From Candidatus Laterigemmans baculatus (GTDB lineage: Bacteria; Planctomycetota; Planctomycetia; Pirellulales; Pirellulaceae): a stretch of DNA of 64,000 nt. The position numbers were made by a program, and so were the translations under genes. The stretch covers positions 29,214-93,213 of the forward strand of contig NZ_WRPR01000028.1 of NCBI RefSeq assembly GCF_010367455.1, written 5' to 3'. Below, piece by piece: positions 35,001 to 42,000 of the stretch. Every line of letters begins with the position of its first letter. Positions within the stretch are counted from its first letter, which is position 1. Below the pieces are notes generated by a model. That model ran no database searches and was not told where the DNA came from. It worked only from the letters and a program-made list of their open reading frames with translations.

Positions 35001-37662
35001 TCGTGGTTCCGCCGCTGCCGACCTGCGTGAACTGGTAAGTCCGCACCGCACCGGTGGCGCCGGTGATCGTGATCGCTTGTCCGTGGCTGAGCACGTTCCC
35101 GCTGGCGTTGAAGTGCAGCTGCCGATGTTCGGGGCGGGCCTGGAACCAGAAGTTGAATTCGCCCCCCGGGACGCCATCGCCGTCGCCATCGATGGGAGTT
35201 CCCGGCAGCCCGGCGCGGGGCGCGTCGCGGTCGCGAAGGACGTTGACTTTGTCGACCTGCGGCTCGAACTTCAGCTGCAGCTCGTAAGCCCCTTCGGTGC
35301 GCCCGCCGAATCCGGTGCCACTGATCGTGGGGTCGTACTGGGCGTTGCCGGAGGCGGCGACGCCGATGTAGTAGGTGCCGCTGGTGAGACTGGCTCGCAG
35401 CAACGAGTCTTCGCTGAAGTAGTCATCGTTGCGGGCGAGTTCCTCGGTGCCGCCACCGGAGAGCAGGAGCGGCGTGTAGCTCAGATCGCCGACGTTGATG
35501 TTCGTCGCGCCGTCGCCAAACACGATCTCGGCGGTCACGATCGGAGTCGAGAGCGAATTGACCGCGTCGACCAGTTGCTGGGCCGTGACGGCCTGGCCGC
35601 GCGGCAAATCGATGCGGATCCCGTTCACGCCGCTTTCGACGACCTTGACCGCGTTGTCGCTGCCGCTGCGGTCGGTGCGGATGAAGTCGATTCGCGTGCG
35701 GTTGCCGAGACGCCCTTCGGCGGTCGCCTGGAAGCGAACGGTCAGCGTCTCCGAGGCGTTCAAATTGGTTTCGATCGCCGCTTTGACTTCGCGGAACAAC
35801 CGCAGGTCGGTGTCGAGCAGACTGCTGTCGCTGAGCCGTTCGGCAAACGTCTCGGCCGTCAGATCGCCGACCGTCGTGTCATCCCCCAGATCGACCGTGA
35901 ACCGATACATGTCGATGTCGACGCTGTCTGCGCGGTGCAGATGCTGGCCGTGCAGGATGTCGTAGGCGCCCGGGAAAATCGGTTCGAGCGGTCGCGAGTT
36001 CGGTTGGGTGAAGTCCGCGTTGAGGTTCTGGTTGATCGGGCCGTTGATGAACGAAGTCGAAAGCGCCATCAACGTCGAGATCGGCAAATCGCCGGTGTAC
36101 TCCAGCCCCAGCAGCGTGCCGACGCCGGTCATCACGGTGCGGAAGAAGTTTTCACCGTAGGCGTCGGCCCACTGCTGCTGGCTGCTGAGCACCATCAGCG
36201 AATCGGCGAAGGTCGGATCGACCCGGACGGCGGTTGCCAAACTCGGAAGCCGAACCGTTCCGTCCCCGGTGACCTCGTTGGGATTGCCGACGGCGAACGT
36301 CACTCCCTGATCGGTCGTCTCGGTGAACTGAACGCCGAGGTAGTTGCTCCAGAGCGAAAGCGCCTCGCGGACCCGTTGCTGCATCCGCCCGGTGATCGCG
36401 TTGACCAGCGGAACGCCATTCGAGGAGGTCGTATAGAACTGCTGGAAGTTATAGGAGATCGTCGTGACGCCGGCCGTCACGTCGGCGCCGAACAGGCTGT
36501 TGACATGCTGCTCGAAGCTGTTGCCGACCGACTCATCCAGCTCGCGGTGACCCGGGTCGCTGTTGCCACCGGGCAGCTCGACGAGGTACTGCTGCGAGCC
36601 GGCTTCGATCCGCCCGCTGATCACGAGGTTGCTCAGCGTGGAGCCGTCGCCGAGCAGACCGACATCGTAGGCGCTGCCAAACGTGTCGCCCGGTTCGGCA
36701 CCGCTGGGATTGATGCGGTTCGGCTGGATGATCAGCTCGGCGCGGTCATCGATCGCCGTCCCGATCCGCAACCGGAAGGTGCCGCCCCCGGCCTGGAGCG
36801 TGGTGCCCGACGCGTCGAGTGCCAGCTTGTCGATATCGTCGGCGAAGGTCAGCGTCGCGGTGTGCGTCGTCGCGTCGTACTCGACCGATTCGGGCAGGAC
36901 GAAGTAGTCGTCGGTCGTGCGGACCGATTCCTGGGTGTGCAGCAGTTGGTAGAACCGCGGGTTGTCCGCCGACCGCGCGGTCGGATTGCCCGACGCGTCG
37001 TGTTCGACGAACAGTTCGTCTTCGTTGAAGTAGACGACGATTTGATCGCGACGCTGCTGGAGTGAGCCATCGGACAACCGCACGACCGGCTGCGGCACGA
37101 CCGCCTCGACCAGCGCTCCGAGCCGCAGATCGAACTCGATCGATTCCTTGCGGGATGCGGCGTCGCGGGGCTGCAGCAACAGCCCGGGCGAACCATCGGC
37201 GGCCGTGTTGCGAAGCCCGACGATGCCTTGGTTCGCATCGTCGTAGCCAAACACTTCGATCCGGTACCGGTCGTCGGGCAGCGCGTCGGCAAATCGCACC
37301 AGGACTTCGTTACCCGCCGGAGAACCGACCGAGATCGTTCCCGGCTCGACCGCCACGTCGTCGCCGGTGTCGAACACGCCGTCGTTACCGGCCCGGGTGA
37401 TCTGGATCGCGTCGAGCGTCCCCGGATGGATCTGCTGTCCCTGATCGAAGCGGAACGTCAGGACCCGCGGGGCGATATTGCGGGTGACGCCGTCTTCGAT
37501 CAGCGCGCCGTCGTTCGGTTGGATTCCGATCAACTGGGGACCGGCGGCGAGGAGTTGTCGTTGCTCGAGCGTTTCCACCAACGAGCGACGGAGCCGCTGA
37601 CGGCTCTCCTGACGCGAATCAGACGATTGGGAAGCGAATGGGCGACGTTTACGCGTTGCCAT
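20029..37662 (-). CDS. Giant secreted protein 2: paralogue with a dead protease-like domain
   Basis: About 5877 residues from ATG 37662, chosen because GAAGG sits 8 nt upstream and the export motif (TLEQRQLLAA, residues 31-40) then has normal spacing; an in-frame extension to 37773 is possible but unlikely. The order of parts follows giant protein 1: export motif, metzincin-like domain, PPC-like segments, beta-helix-like region, a choice-of-anchor-L-like segment (about 2780-2905, VFASEEYRGD), a run of small DG/FEF modules (about 4035-4855), DFGDAP, a GEVED domain (about 4900-4995), Ig/cadherin-like repeats, two dockerin-like EF-loops (about 5675-5745) and an acidic tail. In the protease-like domain the ligand positions read T512, G513, T516 and Y522, so no zinc site remains. 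It is best read as a structural adhesin or scaffold related to, and perhaps partnered with, giant protein 1. Confidence 0.88.
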   Translation of the reverse strand: MATRKRRPFASQSSDSRQESRQRLRRSLVETLEQRQLLAAGPQLIGIQPNDGALIEDGVTRNIAPRVLTFRFDQGQQIHPGTLDAIQITRAGNDGVFDTGDDVAVEPGTISVGSPAGNEVLVRFADALPDDRYRIEVFGYDDANQGIVGLRNTAADGSPGLLLQPRDAASRKESIEFDLRLGALVEAVVPQPVVRLSDGSLQQRRDQIVVYFNEDELFVEHDASGNPTARSADNPRFYQLLHTQESVRTTDDYFVLPESVEYDATTHTATLTFADDIDKLALDASGTTLQAGGGTFRLRIGTAIDDRAELIIQPNRINPSGAEPGDTFGSAYDVGLLGDGSTLSNLVISGRIEAGSQQYLVELPGGNSDPGHRELDESVGNSFEQHVNSLFGADVTAGVTTISYNFQQFYTTSSNGVPLVNAITGRMQQRVREALSLWSNYLGVQFTETTDQGVTFAVGNPNEVTGDGTVRLPSLATAVRVDPTFADSLMVLSSQQQWADAYGENFFRTVMTGVGTLLGLEYTGDLPISTLMALSTSFINGPINQNLNADFTQPNSRPLEPIFPGAYDILHGQHLHRADSVDIDMYRFTVDLGDDTTVGDLTAETFAERLSDSSLLDTDLRLFREVKAAIETNLNASETLTVRFQATAEGRLGNRTRIDFIRTDRSGSDNAVKVVESGVNGIRIDLPRGQAVTAQQLVDAVNSLSTPIVTAEIVFGDGATNINVGDLSYTPLLLSGGGTEELARNDDYFSEDSLLRASLTSGTYYIGVAASGNAQYDPTISGTGFGGRTEGAYELQLKFEPQVDKVNVLRDRDAPRAGLPGTPIDGDGDGVPGGEFNFWFQARPEHRQLHFNASGNVLSHGQAITITGATGAVRTYQFTQVGSGGTTIAGATPVSYLASDTPAALALKLRTAVNAQSASTGVQLSSDPSNPATLSFTGERSIDVSSNFRGAEIYGRTIFVDKTAGPNADGSAARPFNNISNPSVPNAFDAAMPGDIVRIVGNGGQDQKLETQLDNFAYKIGFAESSGILEDGSTMEVPGGVTVMVDAGAVFKLRSSRIGVGSSTLLVDRSGGALQVLGTPRLVDAAGDLVMRNGEAISGDVVFTSSRDKTIAQPTPENSQAPAAGNWGGLVYRRDLDQAEGRADLEDQGIFLQYVNHADIRYGGGGNILIDAVQQIVNPIQIVDMRPTVTFNRITKSADAAMSAAPNSFEETSYAAPRFQQAGAFTADYDRVGPDIHHNQLVDNSLNALFIRIETRPGAAPRQLTVPGRFDDIDIVHALSENLVLAGTPGGPIADGVAPTVDLITTAVSSGGGTLAAGTYDYRMTFVDADGFESLPSDASASVTVANNNGAVMIEGLPPTPENYVFRRLYRLDPATSEYRLVADLNSTDTGFFDSGSTTEGKLDLTRNGVRGRSDASLIIDPGAVLKLEGARIELGIGTQLLAEGVAGQEVVFTSKLDDRYGTGGTFDTNNDVGTVTGNNAPQPGDWGGIYAAPGAHVSLDHSVIAFGGGLTRIEGTVKAFNPLELHQATARVTNSSFESNANGQGGQGPTGRFGRLANTPATVFVRGADPILVGNTFIDNGGSVIDIDANSLDGDYMTDKGRQSGSLGRLVGLDDNRGPLVRRNLLENNGLNGMEIRGATLTTESMWDDTDIVHVLYDTITVGNFHSSGGLRLRSRPDESLVVKLVGDSSPYHRDWGTGITATGTQGDVSDRIGGTVQIIGQPGYPVIMTSLYDDTVGAGRRPDGSQQTDTNNDRYRTRPTAGDWRSVLLDQWSNDRNVATVLELESPNQVAPGPNGTALTAQVLGDLAGSIYQSDENLRLGFAIEGHLSEPTDVDTYAFTGIAGTDVWIDIDRTTFSLDTVLELLDASGNVLATSDNSFAEVASPNGIGVQSSLVDGRVGPLANGPAQFHDIGSGGLYRDFESTNPRDAGMRVALPGVSGTRSVYHFRIRSGSVNPTDAAGGVTSGGYRAQVRIQEEQEFAGSSVLYADIRYANHGVHLRGLPGTSPLIGEFQENEGQDQTASNNGSITSDPSAPGRRAQYVGNLLETSRNTISIGGALAHQSDIDFYEMVVDHNNIRSSTGLLHQSAVFDVDYADGLSRPDTNIAVYYDPDGPTRPAQPQLVLFGRDSNIAEDRPSPLTSLASEILARGSYESGDPFLGPVALPEGYYYVGISNGSAVPNQIANNPQVRLEPINSVTRIIDDTVESQPSYVATPPVVPQMFSRDSLPPGWSVTNERATDAGHGASRVFDGSRGGVDLGNFTRQESEPNNNRNASDSLDTSPQWTMFYDGNIGDTFSNTSLTIPHTTVNGLLTDAADVYELNVPVGGERLIVDIDGTSGLNTKLFLLEADGTIVAQSSISSTFSGAGGSATINDPFLDVVVANPGDYYIAVVQESADYDDAQFAGGTPFTFDDDAVIQAGQYTLHVSLEGHPAFGGGSPSNQSLKFNGSSGSGSLLSNGFSLAGYSAEDKPYAYFNYLIEDSADSVRVTAVSDQNPSGTVIASTGNSGVNLIRNGRFYQARIALDAFAGHTGIQLRFDYTPGTGGGGDLFLDDFIVGFAERGEIVTNATPGDDSYTIGTAGAISSGEYQVEIREGTEYFQTGTNGVLDLVSSFDTNDRHTEAVTLLAPSGRELSDGNFFTLSDGAKSVTFEFDRAGSASGVTLGRIRIPFAATDTAAQVATAIRNAINHPSVQGSLKIDAAGADGNDTTALSDNRIDLVGAVTGDFAEISVSNLQIDATPLSNADVAGELLGGGLSLVGTPVIDPVGQVGRFSGGQSNLGLSDGIVVTNGQLDTLEGPNRSGRTSGTASGMADPQLASVDSSATEFDFQLAGTTAQHLYLEAVFASEEYRGDTPAGFDEVAVYLIANPDSPTPTVSQLAVLPGGTAVNSQTINSSTRSHLYVDNDLSRGGDLLRQIGMDGFTVPLTFSTENLAGGGSPLLPGETYRLRIVVGDSTADEFDSALFIRSGSVATAPPAETTGGGGESLRLSLPAIIHQGFGDSNLARAQSMVIIENTRISDARVYGIWSESGDRMIDPEDQRSLPGSSILDNPWVNPIPMFSNSPGAVRNLPAANDSVEGGLAAGPVIRNNVIDQAGYVGIHIEGEMQPFTIDSNSIVDAAIIEDDYDIDGSPAFGSLIADGVTFAIDAAGTRVVFEFEDIGGDPTNELGSGQVGGDGFTDGHVPVYYRKGGGALYNPNGPTPFRNYASSRQEVMNAIYDAILGSILVTNDLIPLVEVHQGPSYFRRDLAREQSYSQEQDFPTSAIFIQGATHIDFTGVFAKGGSSGPFFTRQIPVADAPQPFARIVNNTIYGADGTASLYPGQGTDESNDTLETAVDTRQGRSHDENGYVTIANIGDSGASDPTTDVDLYRFELTVGDRVQIDIDTLPDGPDTTLRLFNSRGAVQAFLQNGQWVTASHAALSDDDVPPVAGGPSNQDPYIDFTATETDTYFVSVSSAGNESFDPLSLAQRTSGVGGTGEYELAMRVLAPRQFVFSLDPTGTSLIGTTFTIEQIADLPGQTANEVVFEFTGGGAPTTPGAVPIPIRDYGPGGSFVVPDIMRAIAGAINGPGTSPLPLPNHELNNGPFGVNGPITRVEATALGGISGYDNGLQVFDGPGLNRYHIFTFGNIEDLQRGFGHDRTAQVGSSGFAGTTTAGDGTSELYVLIKNAANVTISPQAAAAGLGRDPRPGMNTDQLLPEIGVLASQGASPTLLNNIIINTQAAVVNEETRIDGFGDPNSRGIVDLHPKKGEVIVVGSVFQYTETENMLFRQRIIFERGRDAGITTDAAVGPSNVNGGSDDFNFDVGNGTTLLVNPAGNQFYPAAGSIVIDSSVDSLAERNDFASLKQSIGLAVSPLLSPNRDLTGQLRADDPQVSTPSGLGSNIFKDRGAFDRADFVGPIAILDAPLDNDSSNLDLDPAVSFVQLAGGIYNEFRILLRDAGDASDPFLGTGIDDSSVLVPQTAANDRVGGVLTLFEDGKLLIEGVDYTFSYDETKNLITLRPLAGIWRSESVYEIALNNRDRFIATAPESQQVSDGEQFTVVDSDGGRVTFEFEAGYQIEVPEVISLAAPAALTGAGGIADGDRVVIHDGFRQRTFEYTTEAGNIVPGNLPVLFSLGDSAEQLLDSLEAAIQAKIDDGTFSTTIENVGSVSTVSLLRDPVSGDLRIGMEAGGLVDASGSGLLQSARTLALRVPTLGAAPGGIADGDTFVIDDGWQTVTFEFDTNGSVASGRQPVSISGRTDPAEVVQALATALDATELRVRASKVSDELLYLGLPESGTATVTRGQLAAVSYARTLDDAGTITLTAADGTPWTFELNRADEAGGDDGVATGNTPIAFSRTDSADEIAARIAAAIRTATPLGLNPTAPGSGLISLGADATGELTLAGADELSIISTPGVTPSSTIGVRGPLYLRTPVNGGSGIGDNTTFTVADSTGATELFMFNLENTPAPANGATRITYNFFDSPSVLASKIATAINGSTLGVVAAPLPTGEVSLGDIPVTAVDLTGTSLTTRRGIVGDGETVRITHGGQTFVFEFEEANAGGGVQAGATPVLFPANGTTDQIAEALADAIRVRAGSFGLNATHVGEGQVRLTDSPQTQIDLTAASTLSLSGAPGGAVPVHFVPTPSFTAEDMKLALIEAINSVNSRGGGFVSSLTAGDRGGDTLFLENAVSVNAAMENFFLPAIRDLEGNPLKANREDGSTQFTLLLPTVGLDFGDAPDPVTTIPGRYPTRFDHDGARHVVTPNGPRLGSLVDADPNGRPGPVADGDDVAIEVVGSYDSLFTVSRETLPGSDALDLVIRVGASFPTDGGTITISTGLDQATLELDSDGIFDEDNYAIEIAPGDSPAQIAEAVRQAILASPLRPADVVVDGATVRIVSDDEDGVRFDSAINPFGVFNPNITTEVTVTVTGVGFVDGWVDFNGDGDWSDPGEQIFKDVFFDGSEPTQTFAVTVPASTPVPNGPLDTFARFRVSSTGGLSPSGLAIDGEVEDYAVRVVPGRPPVPNNPNLEYHVNEDLTLVGLDADGTTTPSMVDDGLLAGITDPDGDVIEVYATPSDPASDEYILGVGTFPVTTNGERDGTIGGYITINPDGRFTFNPLPDFFGDLVFKFRVTDAKPAGEQDQELVNADPVTVTISVDAVNDAPTVVGPLTLQINDLAEDQPIVLTAADLIEGRFSPGPANESDQELRILSAGYGGTANVTRRGGSLEITSSGQLIYTPPANYTGPEPDEFVYRVVDVPGGALTPREAAQPGTVVISFVPANDPPSAGADTYSGVEDNPVTIPLRGGNGILTNDAPGPQDEVAEGQTISLVPGQFPRTTLRGGTVTLSGDGNSLIYTPRANFAGTDSFEYQIVDSDGSNPRTAVGTVSINVSAVNDAAIYAGPNALSYIESKDTAKTYTIDLNTWFTDPEGDALSFSVISGNGSLVQSSVSGGTLTLTLPPFQNGNTNLTITATNPGGSLPTQVTIPVTVTNTPDAPRVIGTLDPLMVNEDAVISEDLSTIFSDPDGGPLGYSVVTPAGQVDPFDRSLVEEITFVNGRMNIVLVPNASGSTEITIRATDGQYQVFETFTLSVAPQADVPTGGADHYTVPVRGRLAIIDPRNGLLANDSEADGDAFTVDVASVSDPLHGTVDVNADGTFSYTNLRNESAGETDTFSYRLIDKDGRSVPVQVTITMTRSTHQNPVDRLDTNADGSVSPIDALRVINLLNRQNGSPAVRDLPAPPDYYDVNGDGLVTPLDALVVINHLNRNPAASEGESLQAEGGLQAEGESSVDLRTGTSTAWVAAGTWNLPQSGFVASTADEDRRPSDELAGELQSSGANASPSGDLFAELSVIDGRLAGAVDALLASDGSSSGHDPESTDAALSDLWSELDSDLLSN
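20363..20398 (-). repeat. 18-bp tandem duplication near the end of giant gene 2
   Basis: Two 18-bp copies (20363-20380 and 20381-20398), nearly identical, encode a repeated LQAEGG in the linker after the dockerin-like loops. The event is in frame. Confidence 0.85.
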
Positions 37663-38293
37663 GAAGCCAACCTTCGAAGACGTGAATTCGCGGCCAGCCG
37701 AGGCTGACGGCAGAGTTGTGAGAACAGGGAGAGGGGCGCGAGGGGGTGCCTGCGAATCGCCGCCGAGGAGCACGCGGAACGGTCGCGAAAAAGAGCGAGG
37801 TTCCGGCGGCTTTCACTGCGGTCGAGAGGGATGAGCCATAGAGCACTGGGTGGGGCTGAACCGCCTGTCCAACTTGAGAGGCGAGTATAGTCCGCCTCTC
37901 GAGGGGCTCAAATTTTTGTCGCGTTTTAAATGTCCATCCGAGGTGCGGCGGCATGAGCCTCCGCCCTGTTGTTCCGGTCGTACCGGTCATGCTGAGGGAA
38001 TCGGCCACAGGCGGTGCCATTCCAGGTTCGCTCCGCTTCGGTTCTTCCGGGGGGTGAACGTTTTAACGCGCTTTGGCCGACCCGCCAGTGGGTCCTGCGG
38101 CGGGCAAAGTGACCCTTCCGGGGTGGGCGGTTTGGGCGGGCGGTGAGGCCTGTCGCGGACACCCCGAGAGCCATTTTCCCGATTTGGGAAGAATGGCTGG
38201 ACCCTTGGACTCCACATCCAGGGGGAAGTTCCCATTCCCCAACAGATTCCTCTTGCCCCCTCTCAGGGAGCGTTAGAATGGGAGCCAGCGGAG
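37663..38293. other. Intergenic region upstream of giant gene 2 and the TPR gene
   Basis: A 630-bp divergent region with no supported gene. It contains the promoter-like site for giant gene 2 (listed separately) and G-rich stretches around 38100-38150. A weak inverted repeat around ttttcccgatttgggaaga is near 38171-38196. Open frames here have no recognisable product. Confidence 0.6.
37876..37911 (-). promoter_or_regulatory. Sigma-70-like promoter inside an inverted repeat, for giant gene 2
   Basis: Read on the minus strand, TTGAGC (37911-37906) and TATACT (37889-37884) are separated by exactly 16 nt, close to the sigma-70 consensus. The -10 box sits in the 9-nt loop of a perfect 8-bp inverted repeat (gagaggcg at 37876-37883, cgcctctc at 37893-37900), an arrangement that could be an operator. 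Transcription from here would give a leader of about 215 nt before ATG 37662. Confidence 0.5.
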
Positions 38294-38905
38294 ATGCGGC
38301 GCGGGGAACTCAAAACTCGGATGGGGTGGGTCATGATCAGCGAATACAACACTCCTCGAGTCCTGCAGCGGCAACGGATTCGCGAGGCGGAGGGACTCCT
38401 CGAGCTGGCGACCGGACCGGCGGCCCGGCTCGGGCTGCGGCCCGCCCTTCGCCGGCGGTTGGCCCGCCGCGCCCTGGCGTTGGTCGTCCGCCACCGCGTC
38501 GGCGGCGACGACGCTTGGCGGCGGGATCTGGTGATCGGCCAAGCGCTGCGGCTGTGCCGCAACTACACCGCGGCGATTGGACCGCTGTGGTCGGCGGTCA
38601 GCCGCAATCCCGATTCTCGCGAGGCGTGGATCGCCCTCGGCTGGTGTCTCAAGCGGATGGGGGAGATCGATCGGGCAGCCGCGGTGCTCGCCCAAGCGGT
38701 CGAGATGATCCCGGACGACGCCCTGCTGCACTTCAATTTCGCCTGCTACCTGGGGCGGCTCGGCCAGGCGGAGATGGCGGTCAGCGAACTGCTCTGGGCG
38801 TTCGACTTGAATCCCGACCTCCGTGCGCGTATCGACGGCGAGCCCGATTTCGACCCGATCCGCCTGCACGCCTCCTTCCGGGCCCTCACCCAGCTTCCGG
38901 TCTGA
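38294..38905 (+). CDS. Small tetratricopeptide-repeat protein
   Basis: A 203-residue protein with no signal peptide. The middle and end carry two TPR-like helical pairs, visible as the RNPDSREAWIALGWCLKRMG and DDALLHFNFACYLGRLG patterns, followed by an aspartate-rich closing segment. Such proteins act as protein-binding scaffolds; no partner can be named from the context. The ATG at 38294 has GGGAG 9 nt upstream; in-frame ATGs at 38321 and 38333 are alternatives, and the conserved-looking part begins after them. It precedes the pyruvate carboxylase gene on the same strand, with about 195 bp between them. Confidence 0.8.
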   Translation: MRRGELKTRMGWVMISEYNTPRVLQRQRIREAEGLLELATGPAARLGLRPALRRRLARRALALVVRHRVGGDDAWRRDLVIGQALRLCRNYTAAIGPLWSAVSRNPDSREAWIALGWCLKRMGEIDRAAAVLAQAVEMIPDDALLHFNFACYLGRLGQAEMAVSELLWAFDLNPDLRARIDGEPDFDPIRLHASFRALTQLPV

Positions 38906-38941
38906 GTACTGATTACTGAGTACTGAGAGTACTGAGTACTG
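38903..38941. repeat. Short tandem repeat of actgagt type
   Basis: Right at the stop of the TPR gene there is a run of variants of gtactgag, including self-complementary agtact words. It is too short to assign a role. Confidence 0.6.
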
Positions 38942-39099
38942 GTCGCAGCGTTTTTGCTGATCGTGTCGGGCCGCGAGCGAAAGTTCGCTGCGGCCGCGGC
39001 AGCAAATCGCGTTGCCCCCCGGTGAACGAATCGGCCCTGGCGGCTAAAACGGTTGCTCTGTCCACCGTTGCCGTCCCGCTTACCCCGAGTGCTTCACCG

Positions 39100-42000
39100 A
39101 TGCGTCCGATTCGTAAACTGCTGGTCGCCAACCGCAGCGAAATCGCCACTCGTGTCTTTCGCAGTGCGACTGAATTGGGGATCCGCACGGTCGCGATCTA
39201 TTCCCACGAAGACCGCTACGCCCTGCACCGCTTCAAGGCGGATGAGGCCTACCAGATCGGCCGCCCCGGGGAGCCGATCCGCTCCTATCTCGACATCCAC
39301 GGGATCGTCTCGCTGTGCAAGCAGTACGACATCGATGCGGTCCACCCCGGTTACGGCTTCCTCAGCGAAAACCCGGAACTGGCCCATGCTCTGGATGCGG
39401 CCGGGGTGTTGTTCGTCGGTCCCAGCGCTCGCTCGCTGGAGGTGCTCGGGGATAAGACGTCCGCGCGGCGGCTGGCGGCCGAAGCGAACGTCCCGGTCTT
39501 GGGAGGGACGAACGAGGCCTTGCGGGATCTCGATCACGCTCGCCAAGCGGCCGAGGAGCTCGGCTACCCGGTGATCCTCAAAGCGGCCAAAGGGGGCGGC
39601 GGCCGCGGGATGCGGGTGATCCAGTCGGCTGACGAATTGGAGGCGGGTTTTGAGCAGGCGCGTCGCGAATCGCTGTCGGCTTTCGGGAGCGACGAAGTTT
39701 TTGTCGAGCGATTTGTCCGCCGGGCCCGGCACTTGGAAGTCCAGCTGCTCGGCGACCAGCACGGCGGTTTGCTGCATTTGTACGAACGCGACTGCAGCGT
39801 GCAGCGGCGGCACCAGAAAGTCGTGGAGGTTGCTCCGGCGCCGAATCTCCCCAAACAGGCCCGCCAGGAGCTGTGCGACGCGGCGCTTCGGATCGGCCGT
39901 GCGGTCGGCTACGAGAACGCCGGAACGGTCGAGTTCCTCTACGACGTCGATACCGACCAGTCGTATTTCATCGAGGTCAACCCGCGGATCCAGGTGGAGC
40001 ATACCGTCACCGAGGAGGTGACCGGGATCGACCTCGTGCGATCGCAGATCCTGATCGCCCAGGGGCACCGCTTGAGCGACGACGCCGTCGGACTGCCGCC
40101 GCAGGAGCAGATTCAGACGAGCGGGTTTGCGATCCAGTGCCGGGTGACGACCGAAGATCCGGAAAACCAGTTCCGGCCCGATTACGGGCGGATCAGCCAT
40201 TACCGCTCGGCCGGCGGGATGGGAATTCGGCTCGATGCCGGAAGCGCGTTTTCCGGAGCGGTCGTCAATCCATTTTACGACTCGATGCTGGTCAAATGCA
40301 CCGTTCGCGGGCGGACCCTCCGCGAAGCCTCGCGGCGGATGGATCGCTGTCTGCAGGAGTTTCGGATCCGCGGGGTGAAGACCAACATCCCGTTCCTGAT
40401 TCGCCTGGTCGGCCACGAGACGTTCCTCCGCGGCGAAGCGACGACGCGGTTGATCGACCAGACGCCCGAGCTGTTTCAGTTGCCTCGCCGCCGCGACCGA
40501 GCCAGCAAGCTGCTGACGTTCCTCGGCGAGACGATCGTCAACGGCAATGAACTCGTGGTCGATCGTCCCGTCGCCACACGCCGCACTCCGGCTCCGCTGC
40601 CCGAGCTCGATCTGGCCCAGCCGCTTCCTCGCGGAAGCCGTGACGTGTTCCTCGAGTCGGGTGCCAAGGGGCTTGTGGAGTGGATTCGCTCGCGGCCCGG
40701 ATTGCTGCTGACCGACACCACGATGCGGGACGCCCACCAGTCGTTGCTGGCCACCCGGCTGCGGACCTTCGACATGCTGCAGATCGGGCCGGCTTACGCG
40801 CGGCTCGCTCCCGAACTGTTTTCGCTCGAGATGTGGGGAGGCGCGACCTTCGACACCTCGATGCGGTTCCTCAAAGAGAGCCCCTGGGATCGCCTGACCG
40901 ACCTCCGAGCAGCGGTTCCGAACATCCTCTTTCAGATGTTGCTGCGGGCCTCGAGCGCCGTCGGCTACGCGAACTATCCCGACAACGTGGTGCAGCTGTT
41001 CGTCCGCGAAGCCGCTTCGGCTGGGCTCGACGTCTTCCGCGTCTTCGATGCCCTCAACTGGGTGCCGAACATGCGGGTGGCGATGGACGCGGTGCTCGAA
41101 GCGGGTGCGATCTGCGAAGCCTGCGTCTGCTACACCGGCGATCTGCAGGATCCCGAACGCACGAAGTACAACCTCAAGTACTACGTCGAGCTCGCCAAGG
41201 AACTGGAAGCGGCCGGGGCGCAGATCTTGGCAATCAAGGACATGGCGGGATTGGCCAAACCGGCTGCCGCCCGGCAGCTCGTCCGAGCGCTCCGCCAGGA
41301 AATCGGTATCCCGATCCACTTCCACACCCACGACACGGCGGGCATCCAAGCCGCTTCGATCTTGGCCGCGGCCGACGAAGGGCTGGAGATCGCCGACGGG
41401 GCGCTGGCGCCCCTCTCCGGCGGCACTTCGCAGGTCAACCTCAACACGCTCGTCGAAGCCCTTCGCAATACGCCCCGCGAGAGCGAGCTGCGGACCGAGG
41501 CGCTGACGCAGCTGGCCGTGTACTGGCAAGCGGCCCGCGAGTTCTACCTGCCGTTCGAAAGCACCGTGCTGCCGGCGACCGGTGACCTCTACGAACACGA
41601 GATGCCGGGCGGCCAGTACACGAACCTGTTCCAGCAAGCCCGCGCCCTTGGTTTGGCTGACTCATGGGCGGAAGTTTGCAAGACCTACGCGCAGGTCAAC
41701 GAGATGCTCGGCGACATCGTCAAAGTCACGCCCACCAGCAAGGCGGTCGGTGACATGGCGCTGTTCATGGTCGCCGGTGAACTGACTCCCGAGGATGTGC
41801 TCAGCGGCGATCGCCAGCTCGCCTTCCCCGCTTCGGTGATCGATCTCGTGGCGGGCCGGATGGGGCAGCCGCCGGGAGGATTTCCTGAGCGAGTCAAGGA
41901 AGTGGTGCTGCAGGATGTGGAAGCGGTCGAGGGACGACCGGGCGAATCGCTCCCGCCGGCCGATATCGAGGCGGCTCGCAACGAAGCGGCCAAGCTCAGC

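Noticed and set aside
38143..38919. Alternative plus-strand frame over the TPR gene
   Set aside because: Composition is Arg/Gly/Pro-rich with no TPR pattern; the frame from 38294 has TPR signatures and a ribosome binding site.
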